Positions 11,937 through 19,074 of a stretch of 19,074 nt of DNA are shown here, in pieces (position 1 is the stretch's first letter; the number at the start of each line of letters is the position of its first letter). This DNA comes from Sphingomonadales bacterium (GTDB lineage Bacteria > Pseudomonadota > Alphaproteobacteria > Sphingomonadales > Sphingomonadaceae). The stretch is from positions 1 through 19,074 of the forward strand of contig JANYCM010000194.1 in the NCBI GenBank assembly GCA_025360285.1, written 5' to 3'. The notes under the pieces were generated by a model. That model saw only the letters and a list, made by a program, of their open reading frames with translations, had not been told where the DNA came from and made no database searches. The translations under genes were made by a program, and so were the position numbers.

Positions 11937-14809
11937 GCGGCCACCACCGCGTCGCAGCGCGTGCAAAGCTCGGTCGCCGGGTCCACATCGGGCAGATGCC
12001 GCCAGCAGCGGGCGCATTTGGCATCGCCGACCGGGCCGACCGCCAGCCCGTCATGGCCGGTGGTTTTCTGCACCGTCACCCGGCCGACGATCAGCAGTTC
12101 GGCAAGATCGGTCCCTGCCAATTCGACGAACTGGTCCTCATCGCTGACCTGGATATCGACACCGGCTTCAAGGAAGCTGCCGATCACCTTGTCGCGCCGC
12201 AGCACTTCCAGTTGCAGATAGACGCTGTCGCGCAGCGTCCGCAGCCGGCCGATGCGGGCATTCAGCGCATCATCGCGCCAGGCGCTGTCGATGTCCGGCC
12301 ATTCGAGCATGTGCACCGATCCGCCATCCGGCATCCGCGTGCCCCAGACTTCTTCCGCGGTGAACACCAGCACCGGCGCCAGCCAGCGGGTAAAGGCGTG
12401 GAACAAAATATCCAGCACCGTGCGATAGGCCCGGCGCTTGGGATCATGCCCCGCGTCGCAATAGAGCACATCCTTGCGGATATCGAAGACGAACGCCGAC
12501 AGGTCATTGTTCACAAAGGTCGAGATCACCGTCACATAGGCGTTGAAATCGAAAATGCCGATCGCCGTGCGCAGGTCGGCATCGATGACCGCCAGCCGGT
12601 GCAGCACCCAGCGTTCCAGTTCGGGCATCGCCGCCGGCGCCACCCGTTCGCTGTCATCAAAGCCATCGAGCGCGCCGAGCAGGTAACGGAAGGTGTTGCG
12701 CAATTTCCGATACTGGTCGGCAACGCCTTTGAGGATTTCATCGCCGATGCGGTGATCCTCGGTGAAATCGACCGTCGCCGTCCACAGCCGCACGATATCG
12801 GCGCCATAGACCTGCATCAGCTTCAGCGGATCGGTGGTGTTGCCCAGCGATTTCGATTGCTTGTAGCCCTTGGCATCGAGCGTCATGCCGTGCGTCAGCA
12901 CCGCCTTGTAGGGCGCATGGCCGCGCGTGCCGCAGCTTTCGAGCAGGCTCGACTGGAACCAGCCGCGATGCTGGTCACTGCCTTCCAGATACAGGTCCGC
13001 CGGCGATTGCAGATCGGGCCAGCGCCTGGATTCGAGCACAAAGGCATGGGTGCAGCCGCTGTCGAACCAGACATCGAGGATGTCGGTAACGCGTTCATAA
13101 TCGGCGAGATCATAGGCATTGCCCAGGAACCCCTGCGCCGCATCCTCATGCCAGGCATCGACGCCCTGTTCGCGCACCGCCGCAATGATGCGGGCGTTGA
13201 CCTGCGGGTCGCTCAGATAGTGGCCCGTACTGCGGTTGACGAACAGCGTGATCGGCACGCCCCAGGCGCGCTGCCGGCTGATCACCCAGTCGGGCCGGCC
13301 TTCGACCATGGCGGACAGGCGGTTGCGCCCCTTTTCGGGGATGAAGCGCGTCGCGGCGATGGCGGCGACGGCGGTCTGGCGCAGCGACCTCCCCTCTCCC
13401 GTTGACGCGAAGGCGTCGCCTACGGCTGCGGGAGAGGGAAGATCCATCGGAATGAACCATTGCGGCGTGCAACGGTAAATCACTTTCTTCTTCGACCGCC
13501 ACGAATGCGGATAGCTGTGCTGGAACTTGTCCGCCGCGAGCAGCGCGCCGGCATCGCGCAGCGCCTTACAGATCGCGCCGTCGGGGGCGTTCAGCTTATC
13601 GGAAATGACATTGCCCTGGCCCTGCAGCCACAGCCAGTCGGGCCGGTCGGTGCGATAGGTGCCATCGCCGAGCACGGCAAACACCGGATCGATGCCATTG
13701 GCCTTGCACAGGTCGAAATCATCCTCGCCGTGATCGGGCGCCATATGGACAAGGCCAGTGCCGGCATCGGTGGTAACGAAATCGCCGGGCAGGAACGGGC
13801 GGGGCTTTTCGTAAAAGCCGCCGAGATGGTGGAGAGGGTGACGGGCGATGGCGCCGGCGAGGGCTGAACCGCTGAATGGCATTGGGTGGCCACCGAGTGA
13901 AGCGGCACGCTCCCCATCGGCAACGCCAACTGACGGCATAGCGCCGATGCGCGTCAAAAACGCAGCGTAAAGAGGTTGCGCTACCAGATACCGCTTGCCT
14001 GCATTCGGTCCGTGCGCTGGCGTTGCCAGAACATACTCGACCTCCGGCCCATAAGCCAAAGCCTGGTTGACCGGGATCGTCCATGGCGTCGTCGTCCAGA
14101 TCACCGCATGGGTGCCGACGAGTTCCGGCGCATTCGGCGCTTCGACAATCTTGAACGCCACATCGATCTGCGTCGAGGTGACATCCTCATATTCGATCTC
14201 GGCTTCGGCCAGCGCGGTCTTTTCGACGGGCGACCACATCACCGGCTTGGCACCGCGATAAAGCTGGCCGCTGTCGGCGAATTTCAGCAATTCGGTGACG
14301 ATCGTCGCCTCGGCACCGAAATCCATGGTGAGATAGGGATGGTCCCAATCGCCATTCACCCCAAGCCGCTTCAGCTGCTCGCGCTGCACATTGACCCAAG
14401 CTTGCGCATAGGCGCGGCATTCGGCGCGGAATTCCGCCGGCGGCACCTCGTCCTTGTTGCGCTTCTTCGCCCGATATTGCTCCTCGACCTTCCATTCAAT
14501 GGGAAGCCCGTGGCAGTCCCAGCCCGGCACATAGGGCGCATCCTTGCCGAGCAGGCTCTGGGTGCGCACCACCAGGTCCTTGAGGATATGGTTGAGCGCA
14601 TGGCCGATGTGCATGTCGCCATTGGCATAGGGCGGGCCATCATGAAGTATGAACTTTTCGCGCCCGCGTCGGGCCTCGCGCAGCCGGTCATACAGGCCAT
14701 CGCCCAGCCAGCGCGCCAGGATGACCGGCTCCTTTTCGGGCAAGCCTGCCTTCATGGGGAAATCGGTCTTCGGCAGGAAGACGGTTTGGCGATAATCGGG
14801 AACGGACAT
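11933..14809 (-). CDS. ileS: isoleucyl-tRNA synthetase, with two in-frame palindromic insertions
   Basis: IleS charges tRNA-Ile with isoleucine and edits misactivated valine. The 958-residue protein shows the class I HIGH motif at 67-70 (PYANGDMHIGHALNH), the editing-domain signature TTDAGTGLVHMAPDHGEDDF, WVISRQRAWGVPI, WFDSGCTH, the KMSKS loop as KQSKS at 650-654, and a C-terminal zinc site (Cys932, 935, 949, 952). The start at 14809 gives MSVPDYRQTVFLPKTDFPM, the standard N-terminus. Two stretches look foreign: residues about 294-310 (VGVADGERAASLGGHP) in the editing domain, and 457-473 (LPSPAAVGDAFASTGEG) between WFIPMD and LRQ. Each coincides with a DNA palindrome, and in each case the frame is kept. 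Because reading continues into a complete C-terminus with lspA overlapping by ATGA, I judge the gene functional. Confidence 0.96.
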   Translation of the reverse strand: MSVPDYRQTVFLPKTDFPMKAGLPEKEPVILARWLGDGLYDRLREARRGREKFILHDGPPYANGDMHIGHALNHILKDLVVRTQSLLGKDAPYVPGWDCHGLPIEWKVEEQYRAKKRNKDEVPPAEFRAECRAYAQAWVNVQREQLKRLGVNGDWDHPYLTMDFGAEATIVTELLKFADSGQLYRGAKPVMWSPVEKTALAEAEIEYEDVTSTQIDVAFKIVEAPNAPELVGTHAVIWTTTPWTIPVNQALAYGPEVEYVLATPAHGPNAGKRYLVAQPLYAAFLTRIGAMPSVGVADGERAASLGGHPMPFSGSALAGAIARHPLHHLGGFYEKPRPFLPGDFVTTDAGTGLVHMAPDHGEDDFDLCKANGIDPVFAVLGDGTYRTDRPDWLWLQGQGNVISDKLNAPDGAICKALRDAGALLAADKFQHSYPHSWRSKKKVIYRCTPQWFIPMDLPSPAAVGDAFASTGEGRSLRQTAVAAIAATRFIPEKGRNRLSAMVEGRPDWVISRQRAWGVPITLFVNRSTGHYLSDPQVNARIIAAVREQGVDAWHEDAAQGFLGNAYDLADYERVTDILDVWFDSGCTHAFVLESRRWPDLQSPADLYLEGSDQHRGWFQSSLLESCGTRGHAPYKAVLTHGMTLDAKGYKQSKSLGNTTDPLKLMQVYGADIVRLWTATVDFTEDHRIGDEILKGVADQYRKLRNTFRYLLGALDGFDDSERVAPAAMPELERWVLHRLAVIDADLRTAIGIFDFNAYVTVISTFVNNDLSAFVFDIRKDVLYCDAGHDPKRRAYRTVLDILFHAFTRWLAPVLVFTAEEVWGTRMPDGGSVHMLEWPDIDSAWRDDALNARIGRLRTLRDSVYLQLEVLRRDKVIGSFLEAGVDIQVSDEDQFVELAGTDLAELLIVGRVTVQKTTGHDGLAVGPVGDAKCARCWRHLPDVDPATELCTRCDAVVAA
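13392..13438. repeat. 47-bp palindromic element inserted in frame in ileS
   Basis: Outer arms CCCTCTCCCG (13392-13401) and CGGGAGAGGG (13429-13438) are perfect 10-base inverted repeats. Between them sits a second perfect hairpin GACGC-GAAG-GCGTC (13404-13417). The element falls exactly where IleS gains about 17 residues compared with the usual MD-x-x-G-LR junction (for example MDQKGLR in E. coli). An insertion of a palindromic element with the reading frame preserved is the simplest explanation. Whether the same sequence occurs elsewhere in this genome cannot be seen here. Confidence 0.7.
13882..13929. repeat. 48-bp imperfect palindrome, second in-frame element in ileS
   Basis: Read on the minus strand, ends TTGG and CCAA enclose CCGA/TCGG arms and a central GGAGCG-TGC-CGCTTC hairpin (one G-T pair); GGTGGCCACC at 13885-13894 is itself a perfect palindrome. 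It encodes about 16 residues (VGVADGERAASLGGHP) in a variable part of the IleS editing domain, and the local base composition differs from flanking ileS. The pairing is imperfect, so the element's limits are approximate and the insertion reading is less sure than for the other element. Confidence 0.45.
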
Positions 14810-14841
14810 GACCGGCCGCTGTCTAGGGCAGGGGCGCGGGG

Positions 14842-14868
14842 TTTTCCACCCCTTTGAAGTTTGGAAAA
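14842..14868 (-). promoter_or_regulatory. inverted repeat in the ileS leader
   Basis: TTTTCCA, a 13-base spacer and TGGAAAA form a perfect 7-bp dyad in the 80-base gap between priA and ileS, 33-59 bases before the ileS start. It is AT-rich in a GC-rich surrounding and could be an operator, an attenuator-like stem, or a priA transcript-end structure. No T-box features are recognisable and none would be expected in this group. Function is not established. Confidence 0.3.
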
Positions 14869-14889
14869 TTGCCGGCGCCGGGCAAAGCG

Positions 14890-17061
14890 TCAAACAAAAT
14901 TATAGGGATCGATATCCACCACCACCCGCACATGGCCCGGCGCCGCCACGCCGCCCAGCCAATCCCGGATCACCCGTTGCAGCGCGATGCTGCGCCGCGC
15001 CTGGACCAGCAGCCGCTGGCGGTGGCGGCCGCGCAGCATGGCGAGCGGGGCCGCCGTCGGGCCGAAGACCGACAGGCCCTCGGCGTGCGGCGCCGCCTCG
15101 CCCAGTGCTTTGGCATGGGCGATCGCCGCGGCTTCATCCTCGCTCGACACGATGATGGCGGCCAGCCGGCCGAACGGCGGCAGGCCAAGATCACGCCTTG
15201 TTTCGGTTTCGGCGGCATAAAAGGCCGCGGCATCGCCGGCGACCAGCGCCTGCATGATCCGCGCCTCGGGCTGATGCGTCTGGATCAGCACCCGGCCGGG
15301 CTTCGCCCCCCGCCCCGCCCGGCCCGCCACCTGGGCGATCTGCGCAAAGGTGCGTTCCCCCGCGCGCAGATCACCACCGGCGAGGCCGAGATCGGCATCG
15401 ATGACGCCCACCAGCGTCAGATCGGGGAAATGATAGCCCTTGGTGACCATTTGCGTGCCGATCAGCACATCGATCTGCCGCGCATCGACCGCCGCGACCA
15501 GCGCCGCCGCGCGGGCCGGCGAATTGATCGTATCCGACGTGACCAGCGCCGTGCGCGCCGCCGGCCAGGTGCGCGCCACTTCCTCGGCGATGCGTTCGAC
15601 GCCGGGGCCACAGGCAACCAGCGCATCGGCCTCACCGCATTCGGGGCAGGCATCGGGCACCCTCGTCTGGTGGCCGCAATGATGGCAGGCGAGGCGGCGC
15701 GACAGCCGGTGCTCGACCATCCAGGCGGTGCAATTGGGGCATTGGATGCGGGTGCCGCAATGCCGGCAGAGTGTCAGCGGCGCATAGCCCCGGCGGTTGA
15801 GGAACAGCAGCACCTGTTCACCGCGTTCCAGCGTCGCGGTAATGGCAGCCCCAAGCGCCGGGCTGAGCCAGGCGCCGCGCGCCGGCGGGAAGCGGCGCAG
15901 ATCAACCGCGGCGATATCGGGCAGTTGCGCACCGCCGAAGCGCGCCGGCAGATGCAGGTGGCGATAAGTGCCCTTGGCGGCCTGCACCTGGGTTTCGATG
16001 GCCGGCGTCGCGGTGGCGAGGATGACGGTGGCGGCTTCCTCCCGCGCCCGCATCACCGCGACATCGCGGGCGTGATAATGCACGCCTTCTTCCTGCTTGA
16101 AGCTGGTTTCATGGGCTTCATCGACGATGGTGACGAGCAGCTTCTTGAACGGCAGGAACAGCGCCGACCGCGCGCCCACAACCACCGCGGCGCTGCCATC
16201 CGCCACGGCGGCCCAGGCGGCGCGGCGTTCACTGGTCTTCAGGTCCGAATGCCAGGCGACCGGCGCGCAGCCGAAGCGCGCCGCAAAGCGCGCCAGCCAC
16301 GGCGCCGTCAGCGCGATTTCGGGGACCAGGACCAGCGCCTGGCCACCGCGCCGCAGCGCCGCCGCAACCGCCTCGAAATACACCTCGGTCTTGCCCGACC
16401 CGGTGACGCCTTCGAGCAGGAAGGGCGCAAAGCCGCCGGTGGTGACGGCGGCCGCGATGTTGTGTGCGGCTTCGGCCTGCGCCGCCTCCAGTGCCGGCGG
16501 GGCGAAATCCGGGTCGGGGCGCGGCGGCGGCGCATCGGCGGGGACGGTTTCGGGGGTCAGCGTGCCGGCCGCGACCAGGCCGCGGATGACCGCCTCCGAA
16601 ACAGCGGCGATGCGCGCCAGATCACGAACACTGCCCTGGCGGTTTTCCAGCGCCGCCAGCGCCGCCGCCCGCGCCGGGGTCAGCCGTGCCGGGGCGGGGC
16701 CGCCGGGGCGATATTCAATGGTGTCGCGCGCCGCCAGGAACGCCACCGACGGCCAGACCATGCGGATGACCCCGGCCAGCGGCGCGACATAATAATCCGC
16801 CACCCAGTCGCACAGCCGGCGCAGCGGCGCGGCGAGCGGCGGCAGATCGAGCCGCGCCGCCACCGGCCGCAAGCGCCCGGCGGCGACTTCGCGGCCGGGC
16901 AGGCGATCCTTGTCCCACACCACCCCGGTGATGTGGCGCGGCCCCAGCGGCACGGTGACGGCATCGCCCGGCGCCAGCACCATGCCCGGCGGCACGGCAT
17001 AATCCAGCGCCCCCAGGCCATGCTGGAAAACCACGATTCGGACGGATTGGGGTTCGGTCAC
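14890..17061 (-). CDS. priA: primosomal protein N' (replication restart DNA helicase)
   Basis: PriA recognises stalled forks and recombination intermediates and reloads the replicative helicase. The 723-residue protein is of normal length. The N-terminal DNA-binding part (about 1-110) is followed by a superfamily 2 helicase core: Walker A GVTGSGKT at 218-225, PEIALT at 247-252, DEAH at 314-317 and ATATP at 349-353. The zinc-binding insertion carries four CxxC pairs (Cys432/435, 441/444, 459/462, 472/475). Later motifs are GTQMVTKGYHFPDLTLV and QVAGRAGR near 577-584. The start is GTG 17061, giving MTEPQSVRIVVF, where the family's first beta strand begins; no obvious Shine-Dalgarno is seen. It diverges from purB across 144 bases and is followed 80 bases later by ileS on the same strand. 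All catalytic motifs are intact. Confidence 0.97.
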   Translation of the reverse strand: MTEPQSVRIVVFQHGLGALDYAVPPGMVLAPGDAVTVPLGPRHITGVVWDKDRLPGREVAAGRLRPVAARLDLPPLAAPLRRLCDWVADYYVAPLAGVIRMVWPSVAFLAARDTIEYRPGGPAPARLTPARAAALAALENRQGSVRDLARIAAVSEAVIRGLVAAGTLTPETVPADAPPPRPDPDFAPPALEAAQAEAAHNIAAAVTTGGFAPFLLEGVTGSGKTEVYFEAVAAALRRGGQALVLVPEIALTAPWLARFAARFGCAPVAWHSDLKTSERRAAWAAVADGSAAVVVGARSALFLPFKKLLVTIVDEAHETSFKQEEGVHYHARDVAVMRAREEAATVILATATPAIETQVQAAKGTYRHLHLPARFGGAQLPDIAAVDLRRFPPARGAWLSPALGAAITATLERGEQVLLFLNRRGYAPLTLCRHCGTRIQCPNCTAWMVEHRLSRRLACHHCGHQTRVPDACPECGEADALVACGPGVERIAEEVARTWPAARTALVTSDTINSPARAAALVAAVDARQIDVLIGTQMVTKGYHFPDLTLVGVIDADLGLAGGDLRAGERTFAQIAQVAGRAGRGAKPGRVLIQTHQPEARIMQALVAGDAAAFYAAETETRRDLGLPPFGRLAAIIVSSEDEAAAIAHAKALGEAAPHAEGLSVFGPTAAPLAMLRGRHRQRLLVQARRSIALQRVIRDWLGGVAAPGHVRVVVDIDPYNFV

Positions 17062-17205
17062 GCCTGTCAGTTAAGCGCGGCGGCGCTGCCGCGAAAGGCC
17101 ATGCCCGGCAACACACCCGAAATCCCCCGGCTTTGCCCGGTGGCGACCGCGTGCTAACCGCTAGCTGTCACCCTGAAACGCCCCGCCACAGCCGGAAACC
17201 CACCC
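17062..17205. promoter_or_regulatory. divergent intergenic region between priA and purB
   Basis: These 144 bases lie between two divergent starts and must hold promoters for both genes if each is transcribed from here. I see a GCTAGC palindrome near 17160-17165 and a weak TTGCCC/TAACCG pair with a 16-base spacing toward purB, neither persuasive. Nothing else stands out. Confidence 0.3.
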
Positions 17206-18504
17206 ATGATCCCCCGCTATTCCCGCCCCGAGATGGTCGCCATCTGGGAACCCGAAACCCGCTTTCGCATCTGGTTCGAAATCGAGGCGCACGCCATGGA
17301 TGCGCTGGTTGAACTGGGCGTGGTGCCGGCGTCGGCGGCCAGGGCGGTGTGGGAACGCGGCAAATTCGACGTGGCGCGGATCGACGAGATCGAACGCGAA
17401 ACCCGCCATGATGTCATCGCCTTCCTGACCAACCTCGCCGAACATGTCGGCCCCGAAGCGCGCTTCGTGCATCAGGGAATGACCAGTTCCGACGTGCTCG
17501 ATACCTGCCTGTCGGTGCAGCTGGCGCGGGCGGCGGACATTTTGATCGCCGATACCGATGCCCTGCTCAAGGCCTTGAAAACGCGGGCCTTTGAGCACCG
17601 CCATACGCCCACCATGGGCCGCAGCCATGGCATCCATGCCGAACCGACGACCTTTGGTTTGAAGCTGGCGCAGGCCTATGCCGAATTCCGCCGCTGCCGC
17701 GAACGGCTGGTCATGGCACGCGCCGAAATCGCCACCTGCGCCATTTCCGGCGCCGTCGGCACCTTTGCCAATATCGACCCGGCGGTGGAGGCGCATGTGG
17801 CCAAGGCGATGGGGCTGACGGTCGAACCGGTCAGCACCCAGGTCATCCCGCGCGATCGCCATGCGATGTTCTTTGCGACATTGGGCGTCGTTGCCGGCTC
17901 CGTTGAGCGGCTGGCCACCGAAATCCGCCATCTCCAGCGCACCGAAGTGCTTGAAGCCGAAGAATATTTTGCGCCAGGCCAGAAGGGCAGCAGCGCCATG
18001 CCGCACAAGCGCAACCCGGTGCTGACTGAAAACCTGACCGGCCTTGCCCGGCTGGTGCGCGGCTATGTCACCCCGGCGCTGGAAAATGTCGCGCTGTGGC
18101 ACGAACGCGATATTTCGCACTCCTCGGTCGAACGCATGATCGGCCCCGATGCCACCGTGACGCTGGATTTCGCCCTGGCGCGGCTGGCCGGGGTGATCGA
18201 AAAGCTGCTGATCTACCCCGACAAGATGCTGAAGAACCTCAACATGATGGGCGGCCTCATTCATTCGCAGCGCATCCTGCTGGCCCTGACCCAGGCCGGC
18301 GCCAGCCGCGAGGACAGCTACCGCCTGGTCCAGCGCAACGCCATGAAAGTCTGGGAATCCGACGGGCAACTGCAATTGCTGGACCTGCTGATCGCCGACC
18401 CCGACGTCACCGCTCTTTTGCCCCCCGATCAGCTCGAACCACTGTTCGACCTTGGCTATCACCTGAAGCATGTCGATACGATTTTCGACCGGGTATTTGC
18501 CTAG
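17206..18504 (+). CDS. purB: adenylosuccinate lyase
   Basis: PurB catalyses two eliminations of fumarate in purine synthesis: from SAICAR to AICAR and from adenylosuccinate to AMP. The 432-residue protein belongs to the fumarase/aspartase superfamily. Visible sites are TSSD at 93-96, the His pair in GRSHGIHAEPTTFG (His141, His144), and the superfamily signature GSSAMPHKRNP at 261-271 with the catalytic serine Ser263 in the mobile loop, followed by ENLTGLARLVRGY. The N-terminus MIPRYSRPEMVAIWEPETRF is the standard one, supporting the ATG at 17206; the preceding sequence has only a weak purine stretch (CGGAAA). It is encoded divergently from priA. The TAG stop overlaps the stop codon of the convergent TPR-like gene (CTAG). 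No other purine gene is nearby. Confidence 0.97.
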   Translation: MIPRYSRPEMVAIWEPETRFRIWFEIEAHAMDALVELGVVPASAARAVWERGKFDVARIDEIERETRHDVIAFLTNLAEHVGPEARFVHQGMTSSDVLDTCLSVQLARAADILIADTDALLKALKTRAFEHRHTPTMGRSHGIHAEPTTFGLKLAQAYAEFRRCRERLVMARAEIATCAISGAVGTFANIDPAVEAHVAKAMGLTVEPVSTQVIPRDRHAMFFATLGVVAGSVERLATEIRHLQRTEVLEAEEYFAPGQKGSSAMPHKRNPVLTENLTGLARLVRGYVTPALENVALWHERDISHSSVERMIGPDATVTLDFALARLAGVIEKLLIYPDKMLKNLNMMGGLIHSQRILLALTQAGASREDSYRLVQRNAMKVWESDGQLQLLDLLIADPDVTALLPPDQLEPLFDLGYHLKHVDTIFDRVFA

Positions 18505-19074
18505 CGCGGCGGCGCCACCGCCGCCGGCAGGTCGCGCCCGGCCTTGAGAAAGGCGGCCTTCACATCGCCGCGCTGCTTCAACTGGCGCAGCGCCGCGCGT
18601 TGCCGCACGTCGCGGGCACCGGCTCGATCGGCGATCAGAAAGGGCTGCAATTCGAACAGCATGTCCATCCGTTCATCGGGATCACCAAGCTGGCGGATGA
18701 TCAGCGCCGCGGCGGCATCGCGCTGACCAAGGCAGATCATCACGGCCAGCGCCGCATCAGCATTGACTTCGGGATGCGCCAGCACCGGCGCGGCTTGCGC
18801 CGCGGCATCGGCCGGCTTGCCCAGCAGCGTCAGCGCACAACTGCGCGCCTGCGCCAGATAGGCGCGGCCGAAATCATTGCCGGCGGCGCCATTGGCATCG
18901 GCGAAATCGGCGGCGGCCAGCGCTTCCTTAGGGCGATCGACCGAAAGGGCGAACAGGGCGTGGTTGATCATCGTTGCCGCCATCGCGGCACGGCCCGCCA
19001 CCGGGGTCGTGTTGAGCGCCGTATAGCGCGCCAGGGCGGCATCGAACTGCCCGGCATCGCCCAGCAGCGCCGCC
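18501..19074 (-). CDS. TPR-like hypothetical protein (5' end missing)
   Basis: This is the C-terminal 190 residues of a protein whose start lies beyond the right window edge; the frame is open to the end of the window. The sequence is Ala-rich and helical, with repeating patterns such as LLGDAGQFDAALARYTAL, MINHALFALSVDRPKEALAAADFA, YLAQARSCALTLLGKPADAAAQA and ALAVMICLGQRDAAAALI. These resemble tetratricopeptide-type helical pairs of about 34-40 residues. The C-terminus (RALRQ-type basic helix then DLPAAVAPPR) is polar. No catalytic motif is visible, so only a scaffold or interaction role can be suggested, and the unseen N-terminal part could be an enzyme or sensor domain. Its stop codon overlaps the purB stop in a shared CTAG, leaving no space for a terminator between the genes. 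Confidence 0.7.
   Translation of the reverse strand, partial: AALLGDAGQFDAALARYTALNTTPVAGRAAMAATMINHALFALSVDRPKEALAAADFADANGAAGNDFGRAYLAQARSCALTLLGKPADAAAQAAPVLAHPEVNADAALAVMICLGQRDAAAALIIRQLGDPDERMDMLFELQPFLIADRAGARDVRQRAALRQLKQRGDVKAAFLKAGRDLPAAVAPPR

Noticed and set aside
14854..17157. 767-codon open frame on the plus strand opposite priA
   Set aside because: It is exactly antisense to the full set of PriA motifs, is rich in Arg, Gln, Gly and His as expected of GC-driven antisense frames, and shows no domain.
17161..18471. 436-codon open frame antisense to purB
   Set aside because: PurB is unambiguous on the plus strand; the antisense translation has a typical His/Gly/Gln shadow composition and no family resemblance.
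1..19074. tRNA or rRNA genes, CRISPR repeats, insertion sequences, integrase or attachment sites
   Set aside because: None seen by eye on either strand; the accessory block at 3129-5572 has no recognisable terminal inverted or direct repeats.

Overview
The window is a GC-rich stretch (well over 60% by eye) of an alphaproteobacterial chromosome. It is most likely from Sphingomonadales, to judge from the protein sequences and from the ileS-lspA-DUF3035 lipoprotein order and the metK/trmB/lnt neighbourhood. No taxon marker such as rRNA is present, so the assignment is an inference. Most of the window is dense housekeeping DNA; I see no tRNA, rRNA, CRISPR array, insertion sequence or integrase.

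Layout. (1) Positions 1-3128, minus strand: a tight run trmB > glycosyltransferase-like gene > accA > MutT-type NUDIX hydrolase (cut by the window edge). (2) 3129-5572: a plus-strand block between trmB and metK, which are usually adjacent in alphaproteobacteria. It carries an EthA-type Baeyer-Villiger/flavin monooxygenase and a small ORF in locally AT-richer DNA that resembles a PBECR-type (Barnase/EndoU/colicin/RelE-like) nuclease, followed by palindromes and a doubtful small minus-strand ORF. (3) 5573-8632, minus: metK and lnt. (4) 8677-11003, plus: a two-gene osmoprotectant-type ABC importer, an ATPase followed by a fused permease/substrate-binding protein. (5) 11044-17061, minus: priA, ileS, lspA and a DUF3035 (BamF-like) lipoprotein, with ATGA-type overlap of ileS and lspA. 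(6) 17206-18504, plus: purB, whose stop codon overlaps that of a convergent TPR-like gene leaving the window at the right edge.

How the genes work together. The core genes serve translation (ileS, trmB), methyl-donor supply (metK, which feeds TrmB with SAM), lipoprotein maturation (lspA and lnt, with a candidate lipoprotein client beside lspA), fatty-acid synthesis (accA), purine synthesis (purB), replication restart (priA) and nucleotide-pool cleaning (NUDIX).

Most notable observations. (a) Two palindromic sequences sit in frame inside ileS, each adding about 17 residues, reminiscent of the protein-coding palindromic elements known from Rickettsia. (b) The accessory block splits metK from trmB and carries the candidate nuclease toxin. 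(c) Lnt has a long Ala/Glu/Pro-rich insertion inside its catalytic domain. (d) The osmoprotectant importer is compact and fused. I do not find a convincing new multi-gene system; the palindromic elements and the candidate nuclease are the best leads.
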